From: JANQOH01 sp965201115 | Lineage (GTDB): Bacteria; Pseudomonadota; Alphaproteobacteria; UBA7887 | Assembly (NCBI GenBank): GCA_965201115.1 | Contig: OZ241745.1 | Location: 2,356,001 to 2,420,000, forward strand | DNA length: 64,000 nucleotides | Reading direction: 5' to 3' | Shown here: in pieces, positions 26,219 to 37,355 of the stretch | Layout of the letters: every line of letters starts with the position of its first letter | Position numbering within the stretch: the stretch's first letter is position 1 | Notes under the pieces: generated by a model | Told to the model about the DNA's origin: nothing | Databases searched by the model: none | What the model saw: the letters and a program-made list of their open reading frames with translations, nothing else | Translations under genes and position numbers: made by a program

Positions 26219-27607
26219 ATGAGTCTCGAAGGGCATTTCGCGCCGATGGCGCTGTGCGGCGCGGCGGCGGTCGCCGCCGCCGTCGCCGCCGGCCCGGCGC
26301 GCGCCGCCTCCCCCATCTCCGGGCCGGGGCCGACCTTCGGATCGGAAACGTTCACGCTCGAAAACGGTATGCAGGCGGTGGTTATCCCGAACCGGCGCGC
26401 GCCGCTGGTTCACCACGCCGTGTGGTACAAGACCGGCGCCGCCGACGAGCCGCCCGGCAAGTCCGGCATCGCGCACATGCTCGAACACCTGATGTTCAAG
26501 GGCACGGCCGAGACGCCCGGCGAGGGCTTCTCCGAAACCGTCGCGCGCAACGGCGGCAACGACAACGCTTTCACCGGACAGGACTACACCGGCTACTACC
26601 AGAACATTGCCGTCGATCGGCTCGAGCTCGTCATGCGCCTCGAGGCCGACCGTATGGTCAACCTGACGTTCGACGAAACGGAGTTCGAACTCGAGCGCGA
26701 GGTGGTGCTCGAGGAGCGCCGCAGCCGCGTCGAAAACCGGCCCGGCTCGCTGTTCCGCGAACAGGTCGCGGCGGCTCAATATCTGAGCCATCCCTACGGC
26801 GCGCCCACCATCGGCTGGGAGCATGAGATCCGCGCCTTCGCGCCCGAAGACGCGATGGCGTTCTACCGCGCCCATTATGCGCCCAACAACGCCGTGCTCG
26901 TGGTCGCCGGCGACATCGACGCGGAAACGCTCAGGCCGCTGGCGGAGGAGATTTACGGACGCATCCCCGCGCGTCCGCTCGCGCCGCGCGCGCGGCCCGC
27001 CGAGCCGCCGCAGCGCGCCGCGCGGCGGGTCGAGATGAGCGACCCGCGCGTCCCCGCGCGCGAGTGGTCGCGCAGCTATCTCGCGCCCAGCCTGTCCGCC
27101 GACGCGGACGGCGTGGCCGTCGCGCTCGAACTGTTCGCCACCGTGTTGGGCGGAGGAACGACGGGACGGCTGTATCGCGCGCTGGTCGTGGAGCGCGAAA
27201 TCGCCAACGAAGCGGGCGCGTGGTATTCCGGCGTCGGCCTCGACTACGCGCGTCTCGGCATACATGTCTCGCCTGTCCCCGGCGTCGCGATCGCCGAGAT
27301 CGAAGACGCCGTCGACGCCGAGATCGCCCGCCTGCTCGACGAAGGCATCGCCGAAGACGAACTGGAGCGTGCGAAATTCGGCGTGCGCGCCTTCTCCGTT
27401 TATTCGCGCGACAGCCTGCAAACGCTGGCGCGCCTGTTCGGATCGGCGCTCACGACGGGGCTGACGGTCGAGGACGTGGAGCGCTGGCCGGCGGCCGCGG
27501 CGGCCGTCACCGCGGAACAGGCGGTGGCGGCGGGCCGCGCCGTTCTCGCGCCCGAACGCTCCGTCACGGCGCTTCTCTCCCCCGCCGGGCCGGAGGCGGC
27601 GCGGTGA
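26219..27607 (+). CDS. M16 zinc metallopeptidase (processing-protease-like), active subunit
   Basis: A 462-residue secreted peptidase with a signal peptide (AAAVAAAVAAGPARAAS). The inverted zinc motif HxxEH is intact in GIAHMLEHLMFKGT, and the distal Glu lies in FELEREVVLEERRSR. A second M16 domain follows (about residues 190-400, YLAPS and GGGTTGRLYRALV). It overlaps the next gene, which encodes a partner lacking the zinc motif. The pair resembles mitochondrial processing peptidase beta and alpha subunits and related bacterial PqqL-like pairs. Confidence 0.94.
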   Translation: MSLEGHFAPMALCGAAAVAAAVAAGPARAASPISGPGPTFGSETFTLENGMQAVVIPNRRAPLVHHAVWYKTGAADEPPGKSGIAHMLEHLMFKGTAETPGEGFSETVARNGGNDNAFTGQDYTGYYQNIAVDRLELVMRLEADRMVNLTFDETEFELEREVVLEERRSRVENRPGSLFREQVAAAQYLSHPYGAPTIGWEHEIRAFAPEDAMAFYRAHYAPNNAVLVVAGDIDAETLRPLAEEIYGRIPARPLAPRARPAEPPQRAARRVEMSDPRVPAREWSRSYLAPSLSADADGVAVALELFATVLGGGTTGRLYRALVVEREIANEAGAWYSGVGLDYARLGIHVSPVPGVAIAEIEDAVDAEIARLLDEGIAEDELERAKFGVRAFSVYSRDSLQTLARLFGSALTTGLTVEDVERWPAAAAAVTAEQAVAAGRAVLAPERSVTALLSPAGPEAAR

Positions 27608-28914
27608 GGGCCGCCGCTCCGCTCGCCCTGGCCGCGGCGCTGGCCGCCGCCGCGCCGGCCGGCGCCGTGGACATCCGGCGCGTCGTCAGCCCCGGCGGAA
27701 TCGAGGCGTGGCTCGTCGAGGAGCGCACGGTCCCCATGATGTCGCTGCGGTTCGCGTTTCGCGGCGGCAGCGCCCTCGACCCACCCGGCAAGGAGGGCCT
27801 CGCCCAGCTCGTCTCGGGAATGCTCAACGAAGGCGCCGGCGAGCTCGATTCCCACGCCTACCAAAAGGCCATCGACGACAACGCCGTGCGCCTGGGCTTC
27901 GACGCCGGACTCGATGAGTTCTCCGGTTCGATCCAGACGCTCACCGAACGGCGGGAGGTTGCATTCGAACTGCTCGCCCTCGCCCTCGCCGATCCGCGCT
28001 TCGACGAAGACGCGCTCGAGCGCGTGCGCGCCCAGCTCATGCGCGGCCTCGAACGCGAAGCGCAAAACGCGAACGCCATCGCGCGCCGCACGTGGTACCG
28101 CGAAGCGTTCGGCGACCACCCCTATGCGCGCCCGCCGGGAGGAACGCTCGACGGCGTCCGCGCGCTCGCCCGCGCCGACCTCGCCGCGTTCGCGCGCGGG
28201 CATTTCGCGCGCGACCGCCTCATCGTCGGCGCGGCCGGCGATATCGACGCCGAGACCCTGGGCGCGCTTCTCGATTCGACCTTCGGCGCCCTGCCCGCGG
28301 CCGGCCCGCCCTTTGCCGTCGCCGACGCCGCCCCACCGGAAAACGGGCGCGTCGTCGTCGAGCCGTTGGCGCAACCGCAAAGCGTTATCGTCTGGGGCCA
28401 GCGCGGCCTGAAGCGCGACCACCCGGACTATTACGCCGCCTATGTCATGAACAGGATACTCGGCGGCGGCGGGTTTTCGTCGCGCCTGTACCGCGAGGTG
28501 CGCACGCGGCGCGGGCTGGCCTATGCCGTGTACAGCTATCTCGCGCCTTTCGACCGCGCCGGCCTGTACCTGGGCGGGGTGGCCACGCGCAACGAGCGCG
28601 CGGCGGAAACGCTGGCGGTCGTCCGCGGCGAATTCGCGCGCATGCGCGACGAAGGCGTGACCGAAACCGAACTCGCCGACGCCAAGACCTACATCAACGG
28701 ATCGTTTCCCCTGCGCCTCGATTCCAACGCCGAAGTGGCGGGCATTCTCGTGGCCATGCAGGCTTCCGGACTCGGCATCGACTATCTCGACAGGCGCGCC
28801 GGCCTGATCGACGCCGTGACGCGCGAAGATATCGCCCGCGTCGCGCGCGCGCTCATCGACCCCGAGTCGTTTACCGTGGTCGCCGTCGGCGAGCCCGCCG
28901 GTCTCGGCGACTAA
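27604..28914 (+). CDS. M16 peptidase family protein, inactive partner subunit
   Basis: A 436-residue M16-fold protein with a signal peptide (LALAAALAAAAPAGA). At the place of HxxEH it has GLAQLVSGMLNEG, so the zinc ligands are absent and it is probably non-catalytic. The C-terminal M16 domain retains the glycine-rich loop (ILGGGGFSSRLYREVR). The GTG start at 27604 overlaps the stop of the active subunit (GTGA), which implies a heterodimer made in equal amounts. The role in envelope protein processing is inferred. Confidence 0.92.
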   Translation: MRAAAPLALAAALAAAAPAGAVDIRRVVSPGGIEAWLVEERTVPMMSLRFAFRGGSALDPPGKEGLAQLVSGMLNEGAGELDSHAYQKAIDDNAVRLGFDAGLDEFSGSIQTLTERREVAFELLALALADPRFDEDALERVRAQLMRGLEREAQNANAIARRTWYREAFGDHPYARPPGGTLDGVRALARADLAAFARGHFARDRLIVGAAGDIDAETLGALLDSTFGALPAAGPPFAVADAAPPENGRVVVEPLAQPQSVIVWGQRGLKRDHPDYYAAYVMNRILGGGGFSSRLYREVRTRRGLAYAVYSYLAPFDRAGLYLGGVATRNERAAETLAVVRGEFARMRDEGVTETELADAKTYINGSFPLRLDSNAEVAGILVAMQASGLGIDYLDRRAGLIDAVTREDIARVARALIDPESFTVVAVGEPAGLGD

Positions 28915-28938
28915 ACAAACTGCAAACCGCGCCTGCCC

Positions 28939-29556
28939 GTGTTCTATCGCGCCGGAGAGCCGCACGGGCTGCGGCACAACCCGTTCAACGCGCTGGTGGT
29001 GCCCCGCCCGATCGGCTGGATTTCGTCGCTCGGCGCGGCGGGCGAGGTCAATCTCGCGCCCTACTCCTTCTTCAACGGCGTCGCCTACCGCCCGCCGCAG
29101 GTCATGTTTTCCACCACCGGCCCCAAACCGCGCGGCGGCTTCAAGGATACCGTCTCCAACATCGAGGCCACCGGCGAGTTCGTCGTCAACATGGCGACAT
29201 GGGCGCTGCGCGAGGCGATGAACGCCTGCGCCGCGCATGCGCCGCCGGATGTCGATGAATTCGCTCTCGCCGGGCTGACGCCCGAACCCTCCGTGACGGT
29301 GCGCCCCCCGCGCGTGGCGGAAAGCCCCGTCCATCTCGAATGCATGCTGACGGCCCGCATCGCGCTCCCCAGCCGCGACGTCGAATGCCCCAACACCGTC
29401 GTGTTCGGCGAGGTCAAGGGAATCCATATCGCCGACTCGGCGATCGAGGACGGCATGGTGCGCTACGACCGGCTGGGCGTCATCGGCCGCCTCGGCTACC
29501 AGGACTACGCGCGCGTCGATACCGTATTCTCCATGGTCCGGCCCGACTGGCCCTGA
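28939..29556 (+). CDS. Flavin reductase-like (DIM6/NTAB) FMN-binding protein
   Basis: A 205-residue split-barrel flavoprotein. Typical segments are VVPRPIGWISSLGAAGEVNLAPYSFFNG, seen here as PRPIGWISSLG followed by NLAPYSFFNG, and a later GGFKDTVSNIEATGEFVVN that binds FMN. It is likely an NAD(P)H:FMN reductase or a flavin carrier protein. The GTG at 28939 is the only plausible start and gives the usual length. The next gene, ccmA, begins within 75 bp on the same strand. Confidence 0.9.
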   Translation: MFYRAGEPHGLRHNPFNALVVPRPIGWISSLGAAGEVNLAPYSFFNGVAYRPPQVMFSTTGPKPRGGFKDTVSNIEATGEFVVNMATWALREAMNACAAHAPPDVDEFALAGLTPEPSVTVRPPRVAESPVHLECMLTARIALPSRDVECPNTVVFGEVKGIHIADSAIEDGMVRYDRLGVIGRLGYQDYARVDTVFSMVRPDWP

Positions 29557-29626
29557 GGGCGCGCCCATCGCCGCCATCTCCGAACTCGCGGGGGCCGGGC
29601 TCGCCTGCCGGCGCGGCGAGCGCACC

Positions 29627-30187
29627 GTGTTTGCCGGCGTCGATTTCATCGTCCGGCAAGGCGGCGCGCTGATACTTCGCGGCCCCAACGGAAGCGGCAA
29701 GACGAGCTTTCTGCGCATGGTCGCGGGCCTGCCGCCGCCCGCCGCGGGAACGCTGCGCTGGCGCGGGCGCGAAATCCGCGAGGACCTCGAATCGTGGCGC
29801 CGCGCACTGCGCCTTGCCGGCCATGCCGACGCCGTGAAACCCTTGTTGACCGTGGCGGAAAACCTGCGCTTTTGGGCCCGCTTCCACGGCGCCGGCGCGG
29901 CGCGCGTGGGCGCCGCGCTCGAGGCGTTCGGCCTCTCCGAACTCGCGGACGCACCCGCCCGCTTCCTCTCCGCCGGACAAAGGCGGCGCCTGTGTCTCGC
30001 GCGCCCGCTCGCCGCGCCCGCGCCCGTATGGCTGCTCGACGAGCCCGCATCGAACCTCGACGCCGCCGGCGCCGGCGCCCTCCGCGCCGCCATCGCCGAA
30101 CACCGCGCCGCCGGCGGCCTCGTCATCGCCGCCACGCACGTCGATCTCGGCCTCTCCGCCGCCGATACCCTGACATTCGGCGCATAG
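29627..30187 (+). CDS. ccmA: Heme exporter ATP-binding protein CcmA, N-terminal start unresolved
   Basis: ABC ATPase of the cytochrome c maturation heme exporter. Walker A is RGPNGSGKTSF, the signature is FLSAGQRRR, and Walker B is VWLLDEPASNLD. The family N terminus is visible upstream of the GTG at 29627: in the same frame, ISELAGAGLACRRGERT is encoded from about 29576. However, no ATG, GTG or TTG precedes it before an in-frame conflict with the upstream gene; the codon at 29567 is ATC. Either ATC is used or the 5' end has decayed. The expected ccmB and ccmC do not follow; a repeat/IS scar does. Confidence 0.8.
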   Translation: MFAGVDFIVRQGGALILRGPNGSGKTSFLRMVAGLPPPAAGTLRWRGREIREDLESWRRALRLAGHADAVKPLLTVAENLRFWARFHGAGAARVGAALEAFGLSELADAPARFLSAGQRRRLCLARPLAAPAPVWLLDEPASNLDAAGAGALRAAIAEHRAAGGLVIAATHVDLGLSAADTLTFGA

Positions 30188-30231
30188 TACCGGGGGCCGT
30201 CGATGTCGACTCGTTTCCCCGCCCCACAACT

Positions 30232-30277
30232 CCGCCGAAGGCGGGGCCCGGGACCGCGGGCGTCCCCGCCCGCACGT
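30232..30277 (-). repeat. Dispersed GC-rich palindromic repeat, copy 1 (inverted)
   Basis: Contains the shared core in reverse orientation relative to the copy at 30350. Two hairpins are readable: one pairing across GCGGGC/GCCCGC-type arms and one GGCGGGG/CCCCGCC-type stem with a GAAG/TTCG tip. The same unit occurs at 30350, 44689, 56180 and 56365 in this window. Confidence 0.8.
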
Positions 30278-30349
30278 CTCCAACGCTACGAGCGCCGCCG
30301 GGCAGGGCGCGATGATCGCTGCTCCCCGGCAATATCGCGTCCCGCGGAA

Positions 30350-30396
30350 ACGTGCGGGCAGGATGCCCGCGGTCCCGGGCCCCGCCTTCGGCGGGG
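30350..30396 (+). repeat. Dispersed GC-rich palindromic repeat, copy 2
   Basis: Forward copy, nearly identical to that at 56365-56412. It begins ACGTGCGGGCAGGATGCCCG and ends with the TTCG-tipped stem CCCCGCCTTCGGCGGGG. The identity with the later copy continues past the repeat into the autotransporter tail beside it, so this copy arrived or was duplicated together with that gene end. Confidence 0.85.
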
Positions 30397-30411
30397 TTGC
30401 GGCTCTTCCCG

Positions 30412-30512
30412 CTATCGGAACCGCACGGTCAGGCTTGCGCTGCCGCTGAAGTCCCGGTTGCCGTGGCGGGCGGCGGCGTAGTCGGTGGCGGCGCGGAGGG
30501 CGATCCCGCATT
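30412..30512 (-). pseudogene. 3' remnant of a second autotransporter beta-barrel gene
   Basis: On the minus strand this encodes IALRAATDYAAARHGN, then RDFSGSASLTVRFR and a stop at 30412-30414. It is nearly the same as the last 30 residues of the large autotransporter at 56431 (IALRAAADYAAARNGN, RDFSGSAALTVRF). Homology stops abruptly near 30506-30512, where the IS1380-type sequence begins. The 101-bp piece is therefore the surviving tail of a related gene cut off by an insertion. It is not expected to be expressed as a functional protein. Confidence 0.82.
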
Positions 30513-31190
30513 TCTCATACGGGCGGTTGTCGTGCGGTTTGTGAGGCGTCGGTTGGCGTGTGGGCGTGTTTTCGTGGTCGGGGGGCTTGGCGGGCGTTTT
30601 CGGGGCGCGTCGGGGCGGCCCGCCGTTTGGCGGCAGGCCGCGTTCCGGGCTGTTCCTGCGTTGTCGAGGGGAAGGGCGAGAGGGGCCGCGTTACGCCGCG
30701 GCGGCGGATAATCGCTCGCAGGCGATACGGAACTCGCGCTGGAAGGGATGCGCGGCGTTCATGGCGGTCTTGCGCGGCGCACCGCGCACAGCAACGCACA
30801 AGCCATGTACGCGAACCGCAGGCGCCGCCGGTTGGCCCGCATGACCCGTGTCGACATGCGGTTGGCGAACAAATCGAGTTGGCATTCCTCGATCCGGTTC
30901 TCCATCCCGCCAGGCGCCGGGCGCGGACCCGATGGGCTGCAATCGAAGCGACGACGAAGCGCGGGTTGGCCTTGCCGTGGGTCCACTCGGCCTTGGCGGC
31001 GACGCGGCGCGCGCAGCTCCAGATGCCGCGCGTCCTCTACATGAAGTCCTTGGAGCGGCGCTGCGGCTTGCCCCAACCCTCGCTGTGCGCTTGCGCCGCC
31101 GCCGGTTCGGCGGCTCGTTCGCCATGCGCCGGCGGGGAACCGATGCGATTGCCCCGCCTGCCGGCCGCAAGGCGGAAGGCCGTTTCCGCA
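30513..31190 (-). mobile_element. Degenerate IS1380-family insertion sequence (transposase remnant)
   Basis: Conceptual translation of the minus strand in more than one frame recovers family segments in order: AAAQAHSEGWGKPQRRSKDF, TRDIWS, RRVAAKAEWTHGKANPRFVV, then GMENRIEECQLDLFANRMST, RANRRRLRFAYMACALLCAV, ending near 30700. These match the C-terminal half of IS1380 transposases (ENRIKECQLDL..DRTST). Frame changes between segments and the missing N-terminal half show it is dead. Near 30500-30515 a short segment may be one IS end, abutting the truncated autotransporter. The left end stops before hemA. Confidence 0.78.
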
Positions 31191-31269
31191 GCGCCCGCGC
31201 CCGAACTACGGCTTGCCATCGGCGCGCAATGCGCTACGCTGCGCGGCGGCAGCATCGAAAGGCGCCGTC

Positions 31270-32484
31270 ATGGATTACCGGGCCCATTTCGCGCGGGCGC
31301 TCGACTCGTTGAAGGCCGAGGACCGCTACCGCGTCTTCGCCGATCTTGCGCGCCGCGCCGGCGATTTCCCGCGCGCGACGTGGTTCGACGGCGAGGCCGA
31401 GCGCACGGTCACGGTCTGGTGCTCGAACGACTATCTGGGCATGAGCCGCCGCCCCGAGGTCATCGAGGCCATGTGCGCGGCGGCGCGCGAGACCGGCGTG
31501 GGCTCCGGCGGCACGCGCAACATTTCCGGCACCGCGCACGGCCACGTGCTGCTCGAGCGCGAACTGGCCGATCTCCACGGCAAGGAGGCGGCGCTGCTTT
31601 TCACCTCGGGCTACATATCGAACGAGGCCACGCTTTCGACCCTGGGCAGGCTGCTGCCCGGCTGCGTTATCCTGTCGGACGAGCTCAACCATGCCTCGAT
31701 GATCCAGGGCGTGCGCAATTCGCGCGCGCCGAAGCGCATTTTCCGCCACAACGACGTCGGCCACCTCGAGGCGCTGCTGGCGAAGCTCGACCCCGCCGCG
31801 CCGAAGATCGTGGCGTTCGAGTCGGTCTATTCGATGGACGGCGACATCGCCCCGATCGGCGAGATCTGCGACGCCGCGCAACGCCACGGCGCCCTCGCCT
31901 ATCTCGACGAGGTACACGCGGTGGGCATGTACGGCCCGCGCGGCGGCGGCGTGGCGGAGCGCGACGGCCACATGGACCGCGTCGACGTCATCGAGGGCAC
32001 GCTCGCCAAGGCGTTCGGCGCGATGGGCGGCTATATCGCCGCCTCCGCCGCGCTGTGCGACGCGGTGCGCTCGTTCGCGCCGGGGTTCATCTTTACCACC
32101 TCGCTGCCGCCGCCCGTGGCGGCCGCCGCGCTCGCTTCGGTGCGCCACCTGAAGGCGAGCGGCGCCGAGCGCGCGCGCCACCGCGAGCGCGCAAAAACCC
32201 TCAAGCGCCGGCTGGCGGAAGCAGGCATCCCCGTTCTCGACAATCCGAGCCATATCGTCCCGGCGATGGTCGGCGACGCCGCGCTGTGCAAGCGCGCGAG
32301 CGACATGCTGCTGCGCGAGTTCGCCATATATATCCAGCCGATCAACTACCCGACCGTGCCCCGCGGAACGGAGCGCCTGCGTATCGCGCCGACGCCGCTG
32401 CACGACGACGCGGCGATGGACGCGCTGGTCGCGGCGCTGCGCTCGGTGTGGTCGCGGCTCCGGATCCGGCGCGCGGCGGCGTGA
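31270..32484 (+). CDS. hemA: 5-aminolevulinate synthase
   Basis: PLP enzyme condensing glycine and succinyl-CoA, the first step of heme synthesis by the C4 (alphaproteobacterial) route. The 404-residue length is standard. Key motifs are WCSNDYLGMS near residue 50, GSGGTRNISG, the cofactor-binding LDEVHAVG, and the lysine that forms the Schiff base in EGTLAKAFGAMGGY. The C terminus has PINYPTVPRGTERLRIAPTP (20 residues), typical of ALAS. The ATG at 31270 follows AAAGG. Heme supply links logically to the cox genes elsewhere in the window. Confidence 0.98.
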   Translation: MDYRAHFARALDSLKAEDRYRVFADLARRAGDFPRATWFDGEAERTVTVWCSNDYLGMSRRPEVIEAMCAAARETGVGSGGTRNISGTAHGHVLLERELADLHGKEAALLFTSGYISNEATLSTLGRLLPGCVILSDELNHASMIQGVRNSRAPKRIFRHNDVGHLEALLAKLDPAAPKIVAFESVYSMDGDIAPIGEICDAAQRHGALAYLDEVHAVGMYGPRGGGVAERDGHMDRVDVIEGTLAKAFGAMGGYIAASAALCDAVRSFAPGFIFTTSLPPPVAAAALASVRHLKASGAERARHRERAKTLKRRLAEAGIPVLDNPSHIVPAMVGDAALCKRASDMLLREFAIYIQPINYPTVPRGTERLRIAPTPLHDDAAMDALVAALRSVWSRLRIRRAAA

Positions 32485-32548
32485 GCGCGCGCGGCGGCCC
32501 GGCCGCCGCGTTCCGGCGCACGGACAGACACGCGGAAGGCGGGGGCGC

Positions 32549-33463
32549 ATGGCCTATTTCCTCGAACAGCTGATCAACGGCGTCACGCTCGGCAGCATGT
32601 ACGGGCTGATCGCCATCGGCTACACGATGGTGTACGGCATCATCGGCATGATCAATTTCGCCCACGGCGAGATCTACATGATCGGCGCGTTCGTGGCGGT
32701 GCTGGCCTTCACCATCCTCGGCGCCGCGGGGGTGACCTGGGTGCCGCTCGCCCTGCTCGTCGTGCTCATCGTCGCCATGCTCTTTACCTCGGCCTACGGC
32801 TGGACCGTGGAGCGCGTCGCCTACCGCCCGCTGCGCGGCGCGCAGCGGCTGGCCGCGCTCATCAGCGCCATCGGCATGTCGCTGGCCTTGCAAAACTACG
32901 TGCTCATCAGCCAGGGCGCGGGGGTGAAGGCGCTGAGCCCCGTCATCGCCGGCGGCTTCACGGTGTACGAAACGCCGGATTTCGCCGTGCGGCTCAGCTA
33001 TGTGCAGATACTGATCGTCGCGCTGACGGTGACGCTGATGTCGGTGTTCGCGGGGGTTATCGGCGGCACCGCGCTCGGCCGCGCCCAGCGCGCCTGCGAG
33101 CAAGACCGCGGCATGGCCATGCTGAGCGGCGTCGATGTCGATCGCACCATCTCGCTCACCTTCGTGATGGGCGCCGCGCTGGCCGCCGTCGCCGGCGTCA
33201 TGGCCTCGCTCTATTACGGCGTGGTGGATTTCTTCATGGGGTTCATCGCCGGGCTCAAGGCGTTCACGGCCGCCGTGCTCGGCGGCATCGGGTCGCTGCC
33301 GGGGGCCATGCTCGGCGGCTTGCTGCTCGGCATGGTCGAGGCGTTCTTCTCGGGCTACTTCTCGGTCGAATACAAGGATGTAGCGACCTTCGGCATACTC
33401 GTCCTGGTGCTGATCTTCCGCCCCACCGGCCTGCTCGGCCGCCCGGAAATCGAAAAGGTCTGA
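32549..33463 (+). CDS. livH: Branched-chain amino acid ABC transporter permease LivH
   Basis: A 304-residue inner-membrane permease with about eight helices. Family motifs are GSMYGLIAIGYTMVYGIIGM near the N terminus, NFAHGEIYMIGAF, and the coupling-loop region RAQRACEQDRGMAMLSGVDV. The GIGSLPGAMLGGLLLG segment is also typical. It starts the livHMGF operon; the substrate-binding LivJ/K protein is not in this window. The upstream 64 bp after hemA carry a GGCGGGGGC ribosome-binding region. Confidence 0.95.
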   Translation: MAYFLEQLINGVTLGSMYGLIAIGYTMVYGIIGMINFAHGEIYMIGAFVAVLAFTILGAAGVTWVPLALLVVLIVAMLFTSAYGWTVERVAYRPLRGAQRLAALISAIGMSLALQNYVLISQGAGVKALSPVIAGGFTVYETPDFAVRLSYVQILIVALTVTLMSVFAGVIGGTALGRAQRACEQDRGMAMLSGVDVDRTISLTFVMGAALAAVAGVMASLYYGVVDFFMGFIAGLKAFTAAVLGGIGSLPGAMLGGLLLGMVEAFFSGYFSVEYKDVATFGILVLVLIFRPTGLLGRPEIEKV

Positions 33464-33464
33464 C

Positions 33465-36245
<2,781 letters not shown>

Positions 36246-36249
<4 letters not shown>

Positions 36250-36596
36250 GGCCGATGGTTCCGTGGTCCGAACTTCCTGCGGCGGTGTTCATCGGCCTGA
36301 CGGTCGTTATCGGCGGCGGCGCGGCGATCATGACCGGGCGCGCGCTGGCGGGGGCGTGGCGCCCCTTGCATCAGGTCGCCGCCGCCTGCCTGGGCCTCGG
36401 CGCCGCCGAGCGCTTTCTCGCCTATGCGTTGTTCGACGGGCCGCTGTTTTCGCTCCCCGGCTATCTGCTCGACACGGCCGTCATCTCCGCCATCGGCATC
36501 GCCGCCTGGCGCCTGGCGTGGGTCGCCAACACCGTCCGCCAATACCCGTGGCGCTACGAACGCGCCGCCCCTTGGCGCTACCGCGAAAAACAGTAG
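36246..36596 (+). CDS. DUF6867-type small membrane protein behind livF
   Basis: A 116-residue protein with three or four hydrophobic helices (VFIGLTVVIGGGAAIMTGRA, LHQVAAACLGLGAAERFLAY, LLDTAVISAIGIAAWRLAW) and a C-terminal basic, aromatic tail (YPWRYER). Proteins of this type follow livF in many alphaproteobacteria and are grouped as DUF6867; their task is unknown, though a link to the Liv transporter is likely from linkage. Start at GTG 36246 (overlapping livF) or ATG 36255. Confidence 0.82.
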
Positions 36597-36614
36597 CGCC
36601 GGGGTCGCCGCCGC

Positions 36615-37355
36615 TCACCCCGCCAAGGGCCGGAAATCCGCCCCCGACATCGGTTCGTGCTTTTCCCACCGCCCGCGCAGCTCGATCAACAGGCGCTGGC
36701 GCGACGGCGTGGGCACGGGGTTTAACCGCACGACGCGCGCCTCGTATTCGGGATGTTCGGTCATCGCCGCGGCGAGGTCTTCCGCCAGGAAACAGGGTGT
36801 CCAGCCGATCGCGTACCGGTCCGTTGTCTGGACTTGCACGGCCAGGCCCGTCGCCGGGTTGGCCAGTTCGAGCGCCAGGTTCAGCGGTTCGCCCTCCTTC
36901 AGGATGTCGATCCGCGCTTGGGCGGGCGCCGGCATGTATCGCCAGCCATGCATGAAGAAGCGGCATACGAAGCGGCCGTCCCGTTCCTTCCGCAGCCGCG
37001 GGAAAACCTGGTATGCGTCCGTGATCTTGCGTCCGCCGTTTACCGACAGAATCTCGATCGGATCGGCGTCGTCCGGAAGGTCGAGCGCGCGCAGATACTC
37101 GCCCCGGTCCGGCCGCCCGCGTGCGATAACCCGGTTGCGGAATACGGCAAAGAGGCGGTCGGAATCGTAGTTGTCGTCCAGGCGGGGGAATTCGATCAGC
37201 GGGGCGAACCCCGCCTCGGCGCGCGCACGCTCCGCTCCGTGGATGTAGCGAAAGCGGTACCGTGGCGGCTCCCCGCCCACGTCCAGCTTGCCGACCGGAA
37301 ACCACGACCGGCGGTCGGGATCCTGCCAGGCCAGAAACAATGTCGTCTCGGTCAT
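36615..37355 (-). CDS. HipA-N-like/HIRAN-domain protein partnered with a HipA-like kinase
   Basis: A 246-residue soluble protein. Residues 1-90 (FLAWQDPDRRSWFPVGKL, YRFRYIHGAE, LFAVFRNRVIARGRPDRGEY) resemble the N-terminal subdomain of HipA toxins. Residues about 125-225 look like a HIRAN domain, a DNA-end or ssDNA-binding module (RFFMHGWRYM, GEPLNLALELANPATGLAVQ, TDRYAIGWTP). The start overlaps the stop of the kinase gene (ATGA). The layout recalls a HipA split in two, but with kinase first and no HipB. Function is unknown; a toxin-antitoxin or DNA-damage-linked role is inferred. Confidence 0.82.
   Translation of the reverse strand: MTETTLFLAWQDPDRRSWFPVGKLDVGGEPPRYRFRYIHGAERARAEAGFAPLIEFPRLDDNYDSDRLFAVFRNRVIARGRPDRGEYLRALDLPDDADPIEILSVNGGRKITDAYQVFPRLRKERDGRFVCRFFMHGWRYMPAPAQARIDILKEGEPLNLALELANPATGLAVQVQTTDRYAIGWTPCFLAEDLAAAMTEHPEYEARVVRLNPVPTPSRQRLLIELRGRWEKHEPMSGADFRPLAG

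Noticed and set aside
27400..30135. A 911-codon minus-strand frame across the M16, flavin reductase and ccmA genes
   Set aside because: It spans several unrelated conserved genes on the opposite strand and shows no domain.
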